From an uncultured Collinsella sp. (GTDB lineage Bacteria > Actinomycetota > Coriobacteriia > Coriobacteriales > Coriobacteriaceae): a DNA stretch of 64,000 nt. Of the stretch, positions 17,536 through 25,094 are shown one piece after another. Both the position numbers and the translations under genes were made by a program. The first letter of the stretch is position 1. Each line of letters begins with the position of its first letter. The notes below the pieces were generated by a model. That model was not told where the DNA came from. It made no database searches and saw only the letters and a list, made by a program, of their open reading frames with translations. The stretch is from contig CAAEUX010000061.1 of assembly GCA_900759335.1 (NCBI GenBank), forward strand, positions 1 through 64,000. The letters are read 5' to 3'.

Positions 17536-18156
17536 TTGATCAGCATGATTCTCGGCCGCAAGATTGGCATGACCCAGGTTTGGGACGAGGACGACAACGT
17601 CGTTCCCGTCACGGTCATCCAGGCTGGCCCCTGCGCTGTCTCGCAGGTTAAAACTCAGGCAACCGACGGCTATGACGCCGTCCAGATCGGTTTCGGCGAC
17701 ATCAAGGCCAAGAACGTGAACAAGCCCATGGCTGGTCACTTCGCCAAGGCTGGCGTCGAGCCTGTCCGTTTCCTTCGTGAGGTCCGCGTCGAGAACGGCG
17801 AGGAGCACAAGGTCGGCGAGGTTGTCACCGTCGCTGATTTCGCTGATGTCGAGAAGGTCGACGTCATCGGTACCTCCAAGGGTAAGGGCTTCCAGGGTCG
17901 CATCAAGCGCTGGGGTCAGCGCCGCGGTCCTATGACGCATGGTTCTCACTTCCAGCGTCACCCCGGTTCTATCGGTCAGTGCGCCTATCCTGCGCGCGTC
18001 CTCAAGGGCGTCAAGATGGCCGGTCACATGGGTAACGAGCGCGTTACCGTCAAGAACCTTTCCGTTGTCCGCATCGATGCCGAGCAGAACCTCATCTTGG
18101 TCAAGGGCGCTGTCCCGGGTGCCAAGAATGGTCTCGTCGCCATCCGTATGGCCTAA
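17536..18156 (+). CDS. rplC: 50S ribosomal protein L3
   Basis: Protein of 206 aa from TTG 17536 or 203 aa from ATG 17545. The sequence MISMILGRKIGMTQVWDED fits the conserved N-terminus, and the family usually has a few residues before ILG, favouring 17536. RGPMTHGSHFQRHPGSIG is the conserved peptidyl-transferase-reaching loop. It is the first gene of the separated S10 cluster, 47 bp before rplD. Confidence 0.95.
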   Translation: MISMILGRKIGMTQVWDEDDNVVPVTVIQAGPCAVSQVKTQATDGYDAVQIGFGDIKAKNVNKPMAGHFAKAGVEPVRFLREVRVENGEEHKVGEVVTVADFADVEKVDVIGTSKGKGFQGRIKRWGQRRGPMTHGSHFQRHPGSIGQCAYPARVLKGVKMAGHMGNERVTVKNLSVVRIDAEQNLILVKGAVPGAKNGLVAIRMA

Positions 18157-18202
18157 GGGCCCAGCCCATTTAGCCCAGCGTCATACCAAGGAGAACACTT
18201 AA

Positions 18203-18829
18203 ATGGCAAAGTTTGAAGTAAAGAACAGCGAGGGCAAGAAGGTCGCCGAGGCCGAGCTCGCCGCTGAGGTGTACGGCATCGAGCCGAACATCCACGTTAT
18301 GCACCACATCGTCAAGTGCCAGATGGCCTCTTGGCGTCAGGGCACCCAGTCCGCTAAGGGCCGCTCTGAGGTTTCCGGTGGCGGCAAGAAGCCTTGGCGT
18401 CAGAAGGGCACCGGCCGTGCCCGCCAGGGTTCCATCCGTGCTGCCCAGTGGCGTCACGGTGGCGTCGTCTTCGCCCCCAAGCCCCGTTCCTACGCTAAGC
18501 GTATGAACAACAAGGAGGTCAAGCTGGCTATGCGCTCCGCGCTGTCCGCCAAGCTGGCCGATGGCGAGCTCGTGCTCGTCGACGACTACGGCTTCGAGAA
18601 GCCTTCCACCAAGGCTGCCGTCGCCATGCTCAAGGCTCTCGGCCTTGAGGGCAAGCGTCTGACCATCATCGTTCGCGATGAGGACGTCAACGCCTACCTG
18701 TCGTTCCGCAACATTCCCAAGACGTTCATCATCACTGCCGACGAGGCCAACACCTACGATCTCGTCAACAACAACGCTGTGCTGATGCCCGCCGACATCG
18801 CCGCTCACTTCGGGGAGGTGCTTGCATAA
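18203..18829 (+). CDS. rplD: 50S ribosomal protein L4
   Basis: Protein of 208 aa. The conserved loop WRQGTQSAKGRSEVSGGGKK and KPWRQKGTGRARQGS are present. L4 lines the exit tunnel and in enterobacteria also represses the S10 operon; no such role is shown here. The stop is immediately followed by the rplW ATG with no intervening base. Confidence 0.96.
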   Translation: MAKFEVKNSEGKKVAEAELAAEVYGIEPNIHVMHHIVKCQMASWRQGTQSAKGRSEVSGGGKKPWRQKGTGRARQGSIRAAQWRHGGVVFAPKPRSYAKRMNNKEVKLAMRSALSAKLADGELVLVDDYGFEKPSTKAAVAMLKALGLEGKRLTIIVRDEDVNAYLSFRNIPKTFIITADEANTYDLVNNNAVLMPADIAAHFGEVLA

Positions 18830-19117
18830 ATGACCGCCCACGAGATCATCATCCGTCCGATCGTGTCCGAGCGTTCCTTCTCCGGCATGGAGCTGAACAA
18901 GTACACGTTCGAGGTCGCCAAGGATGCTAACAAGTATCAGATCAAGGACGCTGTCGAGGAGATCTTCGGCGTCAAGGTCGTTCGCGTGAACACCCTGACG
19001 GTCAAGCCCAAGACCAAGCGCGTGCGCTATGTCGCCGGCAAGACCCGTTCTTGGAAGAAGGCCATCGTCACGCTGGCCGAGGGCGACACCATCGAGGTCT
19101 TTGGCAACCAGGCCTAA
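18830..19117 (+). CDS. rplW: 50S ribosomal protein L23
   Basis: Protein of 95 aa with IIIRPIVSERSF at the N-terminus and VRVNTLTVKPKTKRVRY in the middle, typical for L23, which lies at the tunnel exit and binds trigger factor and SRP. GGGGAGG in the end of rplD serves as its binding site. It is followed by a 179-bp structured gap before rplB. Confidence 0.95.
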   Translation: MTAHEIIIRPIVSERSFSGMELNKYTFEVAKDANKYQIKDAVEEIFGVKVVRVNTLTVKPKTKRVRYVAGKTRSWKKAIVTLAEGDTIEVFGNQA

Positions 19118-19135
19118 GACTCGCTGCTGTTGAGT

Positions 19136-19178
19136 GAGCTCATGCCTCCCAAATAGGGGAGGCGAGAGCTCAAGGTTT
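19136..19178 (+). terminator. hairpin with T tract between rplW and rplB
   Basis: GAGCTC (19136-19141) pairs with GAGCTC (19166-19171), and inside it GCCTCCC (19144-19150) pairs with GGGAGGC (19157-19163). AAGGTTTT follows. The shape is that of a terminator or attenuator, inside what is normally an unbroken operon. It may reduce read-through into rplB. Confidence 0.6.
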
Positions 19179-19184
19179 TGGGCG

Positions 19185-19217
19185 TATAAAATGGACACGC
19201 CCGGAACCGTGTATACG
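19185..19217 (+). promoter_or_regulatory. conserved element and possible promoter before rplB
   Basis: TATAAA (19185-19190) is followed by GGACACGCCCG, three bases, then CCGTGTATACG (19193-19217). This second half matches the element before rplC in 22 of 25 positions. GGGCG and CGCCC around the TATAAA can also pair. It suggests an internal transcription start or a leader common to these ribosomal operons. Confidence 0.5.
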
Positions 19218-19296
19218 TCCGGTGTCATCGCACCCGAGGCAGAACCTCGAATCCCTGTCTGTGATGGCTAACGGATTCCTATTGAAAGGGATTGTA

Positions 19297-20127
19297 ATGG
19301 CTGTAAAGCACCTTAAGCCGACCTCCGCTGGTAGGCGTTGGCAGACGATCTCCGATTTCTCCGAGATCACCTGCACCAAGCCCGAGAAGTCTCTTCTCGA
19401 GCCCCTGCCCAAGAAGGCCGGTCGTAACAACAACGGCCGCATCACCACCCGCCACCAGGGCGGCGGCGTGAAGCGTCGTTACCGCGTGATCGACTTCAAG
19501 CGCAACAAGGACGGCGTGCCCGCCAAGGTTGCCACGATCGAGTACGATCCGAACCGTTCCGCTCGCATCGCTCTGCTGCACTACGCTGACGGTGAGAAGC
19601 GCTACATCCTGGCCCCCAAGGGCCTCGAGGTCGGTCAGACCATCATGTCCGGTTCTGACGCCGACATCAAGCCGGGCAACGCTCTGCCCCTCGCCGACAT
19701 CCCCGTCGGTACGCTCATCCACGCCGTCGAGTTCCAGCCGGGCAAGGGCGCTGCTATCGCCCGTTCCGCCGGTAACTCCTGCCAGCTGATGGGTAAGGAG
19801 GGCAAGTACGCTATCGTCCGTATGCCTTCCTCCGAGATGCGCCGCATCCTCGTTACCTGCCGCGCCACCGTCGGTGAGGTCGGCAACGCCGATCACTCCA
19901 ACATCGTCATCGGCAAGGCCGGCCGTAAGCGTCACATGAACGTGCGCCCGACCGTCCGCGGTACCGTCATGAACCCTGTCGACCACCCGCACGGCGGTGG
20001 CGAGGGCAAGAACCACACCTCTGGTCGTCCCTCCGTTACCCCCTGGGGTAAGCCGACGAAGGGCCTTCGTACGCGCAAGAAGAAGAAGGTCTCGAACCAG
20101 CACATCATTCGTCGCCGTAAGAAGTAA
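19297..20127 (+). CDS. rplB: 50S ribosomal protein L2
   Basis: Protein of 276 aa from ATG 19297, which follows AAAGGGA; upstream in-frame starts give a non-conserved extension. MAVKHLKPTSAGRRWQTISDF opens it, and the peptidyl-transferase segment MNPVDHPHGGGEGK is intact with the essential His. It begins the second transcription block, rplB-rpsS-rplV-rpsC-rplP-rpmC-rpsQ. Confidence 0.97.
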   Translation: MAVKHLKPTSAGRRWQTISDFSEITCTKPEKSLLEPLPKKAGRNNNGRITTRHQGGGVKRRYRVIDFKRNKDGVPAKVATIEYDPNRSARIALLHYADGEKRYILAPKGLEVGQTIMSGSDADIKPGNALPLADIPVGTLIHAVEFQPGKGAAIARSAGNSCQLMGKEGKYAIVRMPSSEMRRILVTCRATVGEVGNADHSNIVIGKAGRKRHMNVRPTVRGTVMNPVDHPHGGGEGKNHTSGRPSVTPWGKPTKGLRTRKKKKVSNQHIIRRRKK

Positions 20128-20159
20128 TTTCGGATACCGAGTTTTAGGAGAAAGCACTT

Positions 20160-20420
20160 ATGAGCAGAAGTCTCAAAAAGGGCCCGTTCGTGGAGACTCG
20201 CCTTCTCTCGCGTATCACCGCGATGAACGAGGCTGGCAAGAAGGACGTCGTGAAGACCTGGTCCCGCGCGTCCACCATCTTCCCCGAGATGGTTGGTCAC
20301 ACCATCGCCGTCCACGACGGCCGCAAGCATGTGCCCGTGTATGTTACCGAGTCCATGGTTGGTCACAAGCTCGGCGAGTTCGCGCCGACTCGTACGTTCC
20401 GTGGCCACAAGGCCAAATAG
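20160..20420 (+). CDS. rpsS: 30S ribosomal protein S19
   Basis: Protein of 86 aa starting MSRSLKKGPFVETRLLSR, with IFPEMVGHTIAVHDGRKHVPVY and the HKLGEFAPTRTFRGH signature. It forms a pair with S13 in the 30S head. Gene order rplB-rpsS-rplV is canonical. Confidence 0.97.
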   Translation: MSRSLKKGPFVETRLLSRITAMNEAGKKDVVKTWSRASTIFPEMVGHTIAVHDGRKHVPVYVTESMVGHKLGEFAPTRTFRGHKAK

Positions 20421-20434
20421 GGGGTTAACCGTAA

Positions 20435-20806
20435 ATGGCAACTAAGTCTATTGAAACTGAGGCCACCGAGGTTCGCGCCGTCGCTAAGTACGTGCGTGTT
20501 TCCCCCAGCAAGGCCCGCCTGGTGGTCGATCTGATCCGCCGCAAGCCTGTCGCTCAGGCCTTCGACATCCTCCACTTCTGCGACCGCGCCGTCGCCGTGG
20601 ATGTCGAGAAGGTTCTCCGTTCCGCCGTTGCGAACGCCGAGAACAACAACGGTCTGCGTGCCGACAACCTGGTTGTCGCCGCTGCCTATGTTGACGAGGG
20701 TCCGACGCTTAAGCGCATCCGTCCCCGCGCCAAGGGTTCCGCTTCTCGCATTCTGAAGCGTACTTCCCACATCACCGTCGTCGTTGCTCCTCGAAAGGAG
20801 GCGTAA
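20435..20806 (+). CDS. rplV: 50S ribosomal protein L22
   Basis: Protein of 123 aa with KYVRVSPSKARLVVDLIRRK near the N-terminus and the tunnel-loop sequence PRAKGSASRILKRTSHIT near the C-terminus. L22 reaches into the exit tunnel at the macrolide site. The ten N-terminal residues before VRAVAKYV are non-conserved. AAAGGAGG within its end serves rpsC. Confidence 0.96.
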   Translation: MATKSIETEATEVRAVAKYVRVSPSKARLVVDLIRRKPVAQAFDILHFCDRAVAVDVEKVLRSAVANAENNNGLRADNLVVAAAYVDEGPTLKRIRPRAKGSASRILKRTSHITVVVAPRKEA

Positions 20807-20812
20807 AGCTGT

Positions 20813-21523
20813 ATGGGTCAGAAAGTCTACCCCACCGGCTTCCGTCTTGGCATCACCGAGAACTGGCGCTCCCGCTGGTTCGCAGAGAAGGATTACGCTA
20901 AGACCCTCGGTAACGATCTCGAGATCCGCAGGTACCTCGAGAAGCGTCTTTCCCGCGCAGCTGTCTCCCGCGTCGAGATCGAGCGCGCTGGCGACAAGGT
21001 GAAGGTCATCATCCTCACCGCTCGCCCCGGCGTTGTCATCGGTAAGAAGGGTGCCGAGATCGATACCCTTCGCACCGAGCTCGAGAAGGTCGCTGGCGTC
21101 TCCAAGGGCCAGCTCTCCGTCGACGTTGTCGAGATCAAGCGCCCCGAGCTCGACGCCAACCTCGTTGCTCAGTCCATTGCTGAGCAGCTCGAGGGCCGCG
21201 TTGCCTTCCGTCGTGCTATGCGCAAGGCTGTCCAGTCCGCCCGCAAGGCCGGCGCTAAGGGCATCCGTATCCAGTGCTCCGGTCGTCTCGGCGGTGCCGA
21301 GATGGGCCGTCGTGAGTGGTACCGCGAGGGTCGCGTGCCTCTGCATACCCTCCGTGCCAAGATCGACTACGGCACGGCTGTCGCCAGCACCACCATGGGC
21401 GCTTGCGGCGTGAAGGTCTGGATCTACCTGGGCGAGAAGCTCCCGGGCCAGCCTGTTCCCAACCCTGCACTCGAGGGCTCTTCCCGTCCTCGTCGTCGTA
21501 ACTCCGAGAGGAGGGGTCAGTAG
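20813..21523 (+). CDS. rpsC: 30S ribosomal protein S3
   Basis: Protein of 236 aa. MGQKVYPTGFRLGITENWRS opens it, the KH domain has the GKKGAEI loop, and GRLGGAEMGRREWYREGRVP is the conserved C-terminal domain signature. S3 forms the mRNA entry helicase with S4 and S5. The last base of its stop is shared with the rplP start. Confidence 0.97.
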   Translation: MGQKVYPTGFRLGITENWRSRWFAEKDYAKTLGNDLEIRRYLEKRLSRAAVSRVEIERAGDKVKVIILTARPGVVIGKKGAEIDTLRTELEKVAGVSKGQLSVDVVEIKRPELDANLVAQSIAEQLEGRVAFRRAMRKAVQSARKAGAKGIRIQCSGRLGGAEMGRREWYREGRVPLHTLRAKIDYGTAVASTTMGACGVKVWIYLGEKLPGQPVPNPALEGSSRPRRRNSERRGQ

Positions 21524-22026
21524 TGCTTGCCCCTAAGCGTATTCTTCACCGCAAGGTGCAGCGTGGCTCCATGAAGGGCCAGGCCAAGGGTAATACCGAG
21601 CTGCATTTCGGCGAGTTTGGTATCCAGGCTCTCGAGGCCCATTGGATCACCAACCGTCAGATCGAGGCCGCTCGTATTGCCATGACCCGCTACATGAAGC
21701 GTGGCGGTCGTGTCTACATCACGATCTTCCCCGATAAGCCCATCACCAAGAAGCCTGCCGAGACTCGCATGGGTTCTGGTAAGGGTAACCCCGAGGAGTG
21801 GGTGGCCGTCGTCAAGCCCGGCCGCATCATGTTCGAGGTCAAGGGCGTGCCCGAGGAGGTCGCTCGCGAGGCTCTGCGTCTTGCACAGCACAAGCTTCCC
21901 ATCAAGACCAAGATTGTTGCTGCTAAGAACGCTGAGCAGCGCATCGAGAAGGAGATGGCTGAGGAGGCCGCTCTCGAGGCCAAGTGGGCTGCTGAGGACG
22001 CCGCCGCCGCCAAGGAGGAGAACTAA
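21523..22026 (+). CDS. rplP: 50S ribosomal protein L16, with acidic tail
   Basis: Protein of 167 aa, about 25-30 aa longer than usual. Residues 1-138 are standard L16: KRILHRKVQRGSMKGQAKGN, RMGSGKGNPEEWVAVVKPG, LPIKTKIV. The extra C-terminus is Ala/Glu-rich, ending in AAEDAAAAKEEN, probably a charged helix or disordered tail. The start is GTG, overlapping the rpsC TAG by one base. It overlaps rpmC by one base. Confidence 0.96.
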   Translation: MLAPKRILHRKVQRGSMKGQAKGNTELHFGEFGIQALEAHWITNRQIEAARIAMTRYMKRGGRVYITIFPDKPITKKPAETRMGSGKGNPEEWVAVVKPGRIMFEVKGVPEEVAREALRLAQHKLPIKTKIVAAKNAEQRIEKEMAEEAALEAKWAAEDAAAAKEEN

Positions 22027-22241
22027 TGAAGCCCGCAGAGATTCGTGAGCTCTCGGACGCTCAGCTCGTTGAGAAGCTGAAGGAAATGCGCGACGAGCTC
22101 TTTAACCTTCGTTTCCAGATGGCCACCAGCCAGCTGGACAACACCGCTCGCGTCAACACCGTGAAGAAGGACATCGCTCGCGTCCTCACGGAGCAGCGCG
22201 CCCGCGAGATCGCAGCGGAGAAGTCCGCTGTCGCCGAGTAG
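22026..22241 (+). CDS. rpmC: 50S ribosomal protein L29
   Basis: Protein of 71 aa with ELSDAQLVEKLKEMRDELFN and RFQMATSQLDNTARVNTVKK, the two-helix hairpin of L29 at the tunnel exit. The ATG overlaps the rplP TAA. The C-terminal end is slightly extended and Ala/Glu-rich. Confidence 0.95.
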   Translation: MKPAEIRELSDAQLVEKLKEMRDELFNLRFQMATSQLDNTARVNTVKKDIARVLTEQRAREIAAEKSAVAE

Positions 22242-22257
22242 GACCTAAGGAGAGAAC

Positions 22258-22518
22258 ATGACTGATTCGCGTAACTCGCGTAAGGTCCGTACGGGTGTCG
22301 TTACCTCCGTCTCCGGTGCCAAGACCATTGTTGTCACCATCACCGAGCGCAAGCGTCACCCCAAGTACGGCAAGATGATGACCAGCTCCAAGAAGCTGCA
22401 CGCTCACGACGAGGAGTGCACGGCTGGCGTGGGCGATACCGTCCGCGTTATGGAGACCCGTCCTATGTCCAAGATGAAGCGTTGGCGCCTCATCGAGGTC
22501 GTCGAGCGCGCTAAATAA
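22258..22518 (+). CDS. rpsQ: 30S ribosomal protein S17
   Basis: Protein of 86 aa. KVRTGVVTSVSGAKTIVVTI begins the OB fold, RKRHPKYGKMM and GDTVRVMETRPMSKMKRWRL are conserved. AAGGAGAG precedes the ATG. A 118-bp gap with a predicted RNA structure separates it from rplN, although the pair is usually close. Confidence 0.96.
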   Translation: MTDSRNSRKVRTGVVTSVSGAKTIVVTITERKRHPKYGKMMTSSKKLHAHDEECTAGVGDTVRVMETRPMSKMKRWRLIEVVERAK

Positions 22519-22545
22519 GCAGTCGCTCTTACGACTTGTACGTTT

Positions 22546-22611
22546 CCGAAGATGTGCGTATGCCTGGTTTGCATACCACAGGCCGTATAAAGGCTGCGCA
22601 CCTCTCTTCGG
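22546..22611 (+). ncRNA. candidate three-way-junction leader before rplN
   Basis: CCGAAGA (22546-22552) pairs with TCTTCGG (22605-22611) and GTGC (22554-22557) with GCAC (22598-22601) to close a junction. Inside are GTATGC/GCATAC (22558-22563 with 22571-22576) and a short GCC/GGC stem with a GTATAAA loop (22582-22594). The structure ends about ten bases before the rplN ribosome binding site CGGAGGAA. A cis-acting control RNA for rplN-rplX is plausible. No known RNA family is recognised. Confidence 0.45.
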
Positions 22612-22636
22612 TTCTTAGTTCGGAGGAACATCTACC

Positions 22637-23005
22637 ATGATTCAGATGCAAACCATGCTGAACGTCGCCGACAACTCCGGCGCTCGCAAGATTCGCTGCA
22701 TCAAGGTGCTTGGCGGTTCCAAGCGTCGTTATGCAGGCATCGGCGATGTGTTCATCGGTGCTGTCCAGGAGGCTACCCCTGGCGCCAACGTCAAGAAGAA
22801 GGACGTTGTCCGTTGCGTCGTCGTTCGCACCGTTAAGGAGATCCGCCGCAAGGATGGCTCCTACATTCGCTTTGATGAGAACGCCTGCGTTGTCATCAAC
22901 AACGATGGTTCGCCCGTCGGCACCCGTATCTTCGGGCCCGTCGCTCGCGAGCTTCGTGACAAGAAGTACATGAAGATCGTCTCGCTCGCTCCCGAGACCC
23001 TGTAG
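22637..23005 (+). CDS. rplN: 50S ribosomal protein L14
   Basis: Protein of 122 aa, standard length: MIQMQTMLNVADNSGARKIR at the N-terminus, GSYIRFDENACVVINNDGSP and TRIFGPVARELRDKKYMKI after it. It contacts the 16S rRNA bridge B8. CGGAGGAA is its binding site. It starts the last transcription block of the cluster with rplX. Confidence 0.97.
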   Translation: MIQMQTMLNVADNSGARKIRCIKVLGGSKRRYAGIGDVFIGAVQEATPGANVKKKDVVRCVVVRTVKEIRRKDGSYIRFDENACVVINNDGSPVGTRIFGPVARELRDKKYMKIVSLAPETL

Positions 23006-23018
23006 TTAGGGGAGATAT

Positions 23019-23324
23019 ATGTATATCAAGAAGGGCGATAAGGTCCAGGTTCTCTCTGGTAAGGATCGCGGCAAGCAGGGCGTTGTCCTGCGTGCTCTCC
23101 CCGCCGAGAACAAGGTCGTTGTCGAGGGCGTTTCGGTCGTCAAGAAGGCCGTCAAGCCCAACGCTGCCAACCAGCAGGGCGGCATCGTTTCGCAGGAGGC
23201 TCCCATCGACGCCTCCAACGTCAATCTCGTTTGCCCCGAGTGCGGTAAGGTCACCCGCGTCGGTCACGAGAAGGACGGCAAGAACAAGCTGCGCGTCTGC
23301 AAGAAGTGCGGCCACAAGTTCTAA
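23019..23324 (+). CDS. rplX: 50S ribosomal protein L24, zinc-ribbon form
   Basis: Protein of 101 aa. The KOW segment KKGDKVQVLSGKDRGKQGVV opens it. The C-terminal part holds CPECG and CKKCG pairs about 20 residues apart, a four-Cys zinc ribbon present in many but not all L24 proteins. L24 starts 50S assembly. In most genomes rplE follows; here the gene is followed by a terminator and decayed DNA. Confidence 0.96.
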   Translation: MYIKKGDKVQVLSGKDRGKQGVVLRALPAENKVVVEGVSVVKKAVKPNAANQQGGIVSQEAPIDASNVNLVCPECGKVTRVGHEKDGKNKLRVCKKCGHKF

Positions 23325-23350
23325 GCTGCCCGCAACATCAAGTTGCTAGC

Positions 23351-23391
23351 AAAGGCCCGGATGCCCCACGGCACCCGGGCCTTTTTCTATC
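23351..23391 (+). terminator. intrinsic terminator after rplX
   Basis: AAAGGCCCGG (23351-23360) pairs with CCGGGCCTTT, with an inner TGCC/GGCA stem, and TTTTT follows. It ends the ribosomal block 27 bp after rplX. Confidence 0.92.
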
Positions 23392-24084
23392 GCTACTCGA
23401 TGGCTTCGGGTTTGCCGTCCCGTCATTCCGGTTGCATCCAGTTTTCGGTGCCGTCTCGAATCGAGTGCCGCCAGGTGACACCCTGTCGCGTTTCGTCGGC
23501 TTCGGTGACAAAAGCCGGGACAACTCCAAAAACTATTTTCGAACTCAGGGCTTTGAGTTTTTGTTTTAGTCCCAAAGGGCGCGGCGGGATGCCTTTGAAG
23601 GCTCGATAGCGCCGAAACGCCCGTTTTGAAACTCAAATGCCTTTTCGCGTGCAAGACGCCAGCTGCAATAGGAAGTGAATCAACGCAGGTGGCTTTCAAA
23701 CAGTTTGCAAAACTGCAGGTCGCAGGTCTTCATTGCCAGTAGGAGAAATGAGTAGTCTCAGGTGGCTTGCTCATGAGTTGACTAACGGGATTTGAGATTA
23801 CGCTGACGTCCGGAAACGCTTCGAACACGGCGTTAAGTTTTTGGGGTTTGGGCGCAGCCCCTGCACCCGCGAGCGCGGGCCTTAAGCCCGCCGAGAGAGT
23901 GACGCGTCGAAAACGAAAGGGAAAGAGAGAAGGGGCCGTTCCTATCATTCAGGTTGCGACCGAAGAAGACAAGGAGACCCTCTGAGCCTGAATGATGCCC
24001 CACAGACCGCGTCCGACCGAGCTCAAGCCGAGCTTTTCCTGACGTCCGCCTTCGCGGAGATGATGGCTGGATTGGCTATGGATT
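23392..24084. other. about 0.7 kb without a recognisable gene
   Basis: No frame here shows a known domain or a good ribosome binding site with a sizeable open frame. Around 23945-23996, CATTCAGG and CCTGAATG form an inverted pair about 40 bp apart, which could mark an old element end. The stretch lies between the rplX terminator and an IS3 remnant and looks like decayed intergenic DNA. Confidence 0.5.
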
Positions 24085-24570
24085 GGCAACACCAATTTGG
24101 ACGATTCCGGGAGGGACGGTCCCGCCTCCCTGAACTCGACCGGCGACATGTAGCCCAGTGTCGAGTGGATTCTGAAGTTGTTGTACCAGTGCACGTAATC
24201 CGAGAGCTTGGCTCGGAGCTCGCGCGCCCCTCCTCGGTCCTGCGGAGTGGCCGACGATCTCCCCGTTGCAGAGGTCGACGAGCAGGCAGACGTAGTTCCA
24301 CGATGCCCCGACGCGTACGCAGGCCAGGTCGCTGCATATTTGGGTGCGCGGCGCCCTGCCGCCGAAGCCGCGCGCGACGACGTTCGGCACGTCGGCCTCG
24401 TTGACCGCCCCGGGGTGCACCTTGAACCTCTTCCTGCCGTATGTGCCGGCCAGGCCGTTCTCCCTCATGATGCGGCAGACGCGGCGCCGGCTGACGGTAA
24501 CGCCCGACCTCCTGGGCGACGCCTTGATCTTGCGCGATCCGTTCCGGCCCTTGCTGGCGGCATGCGCCGC
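24085..24570 (-). pseudogene. IS3-family transposase (orfB) remnant
   Basis: On the minus strand, one frame gives SRRRVCRIMRENGLAGTYGR and, further on, SDLACVRV and LVDLCNGEIVGHSAG, the start of an IS3 rve core. A second frame, from about 24235, gives WYNNFRIHSTLGYMSPVEF, the family's C-terminus. The part between, which normally holds the second Asp and the Glu of the DDE triad, is deleted, and the N-terminus is missing. It cannot be active. Its 5' edge is joined to the mtnN fragment. Confidence 0.8.
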
Positions 24571-24868
24571 CGCGGCCGCCGTCGCCCCCGACATTAAGGT
24601 CCTCGAGGGCCGCGTCGTCTCCGGCGACCAGTTCGTCTCGCCCGCGGAACAGAAGGAGCGCATCCTCGCGACCTTCGGCGACCTGTGCTGCGAGATGGAG
24701 GGCTGCACCATCGCGCAGGCCGCCTATCTCAACGGCGTGCCCCTCGTCGTCGTGCGCGCCATCAGCGACAAGCCCTGCGCCGAGGGCCAGGTCGTCGACT
24801 ACAACACCTTCGAGAAGAAGGCCGCCTGCGACTGCGCCCGCATCGCCGCGCGCATGGTTAAGCTTTAG
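24571..24868 (+). pseudogene. mtnN: 3' fragment of 5'-methylthioadenosine/S-adenosylhomocysteine nucleosidase
   Basis: The last ~95 codons carry SGDQFVSPAEQKE, CCEMEGCTIAQAAY (ligand Glu) and VVVRAISDKP (catalytic Asp), typical of the second half of MtnN/Pfs. The first half is absent, replaced by the IS3 remnant. The frame is open upstream only because it reads antisense to the transposase. Without the N-terminal half the protein should be non-functional. Confidence 0.75.
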
Positions 24869-24922
24869 GCCCTGCGCGCCGGGGCCCTTCTTTATGTTGG
24901 GACCCCGGCGCGCAGGGCCCTT
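24868..24922. terminator. strong hairpin after the mtnN fragment
   Basis: A 17-bp perfect stem (24868-24884 with 24903-24919) has an 18-nt loop. The left arm begins at the last base of the mtnN stop codon. CCTTTCC follows on the plus strand and a CTT-rich loop lies inside. It probably is the original terminator of the intact gene. Confidence 0.7.
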
Positions 24923-25094
24923 TCCAAAGCGAAGTGTCGAGCCGAAGTGTTGAGCGTCGGCCCTGAATGTTCAATGGCCGTTGTTTTCTGCCCCTCAAGT
25001 GGTGGACTTTTCCTCGGGGCTGTTGATTCCCCCACGCGCCCCTTTCCGTTCTCTGTGTTCCCCTTATACTCCTTGTACGAGGAGGTAAGAAGTC

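Noticed and set aside
24344..24570. N-terminal part of the open frame leading into the mtnN fragment
   Set aside because: It is the antisense reading of the IS3 transposase remnant and has no MtnN similarity.
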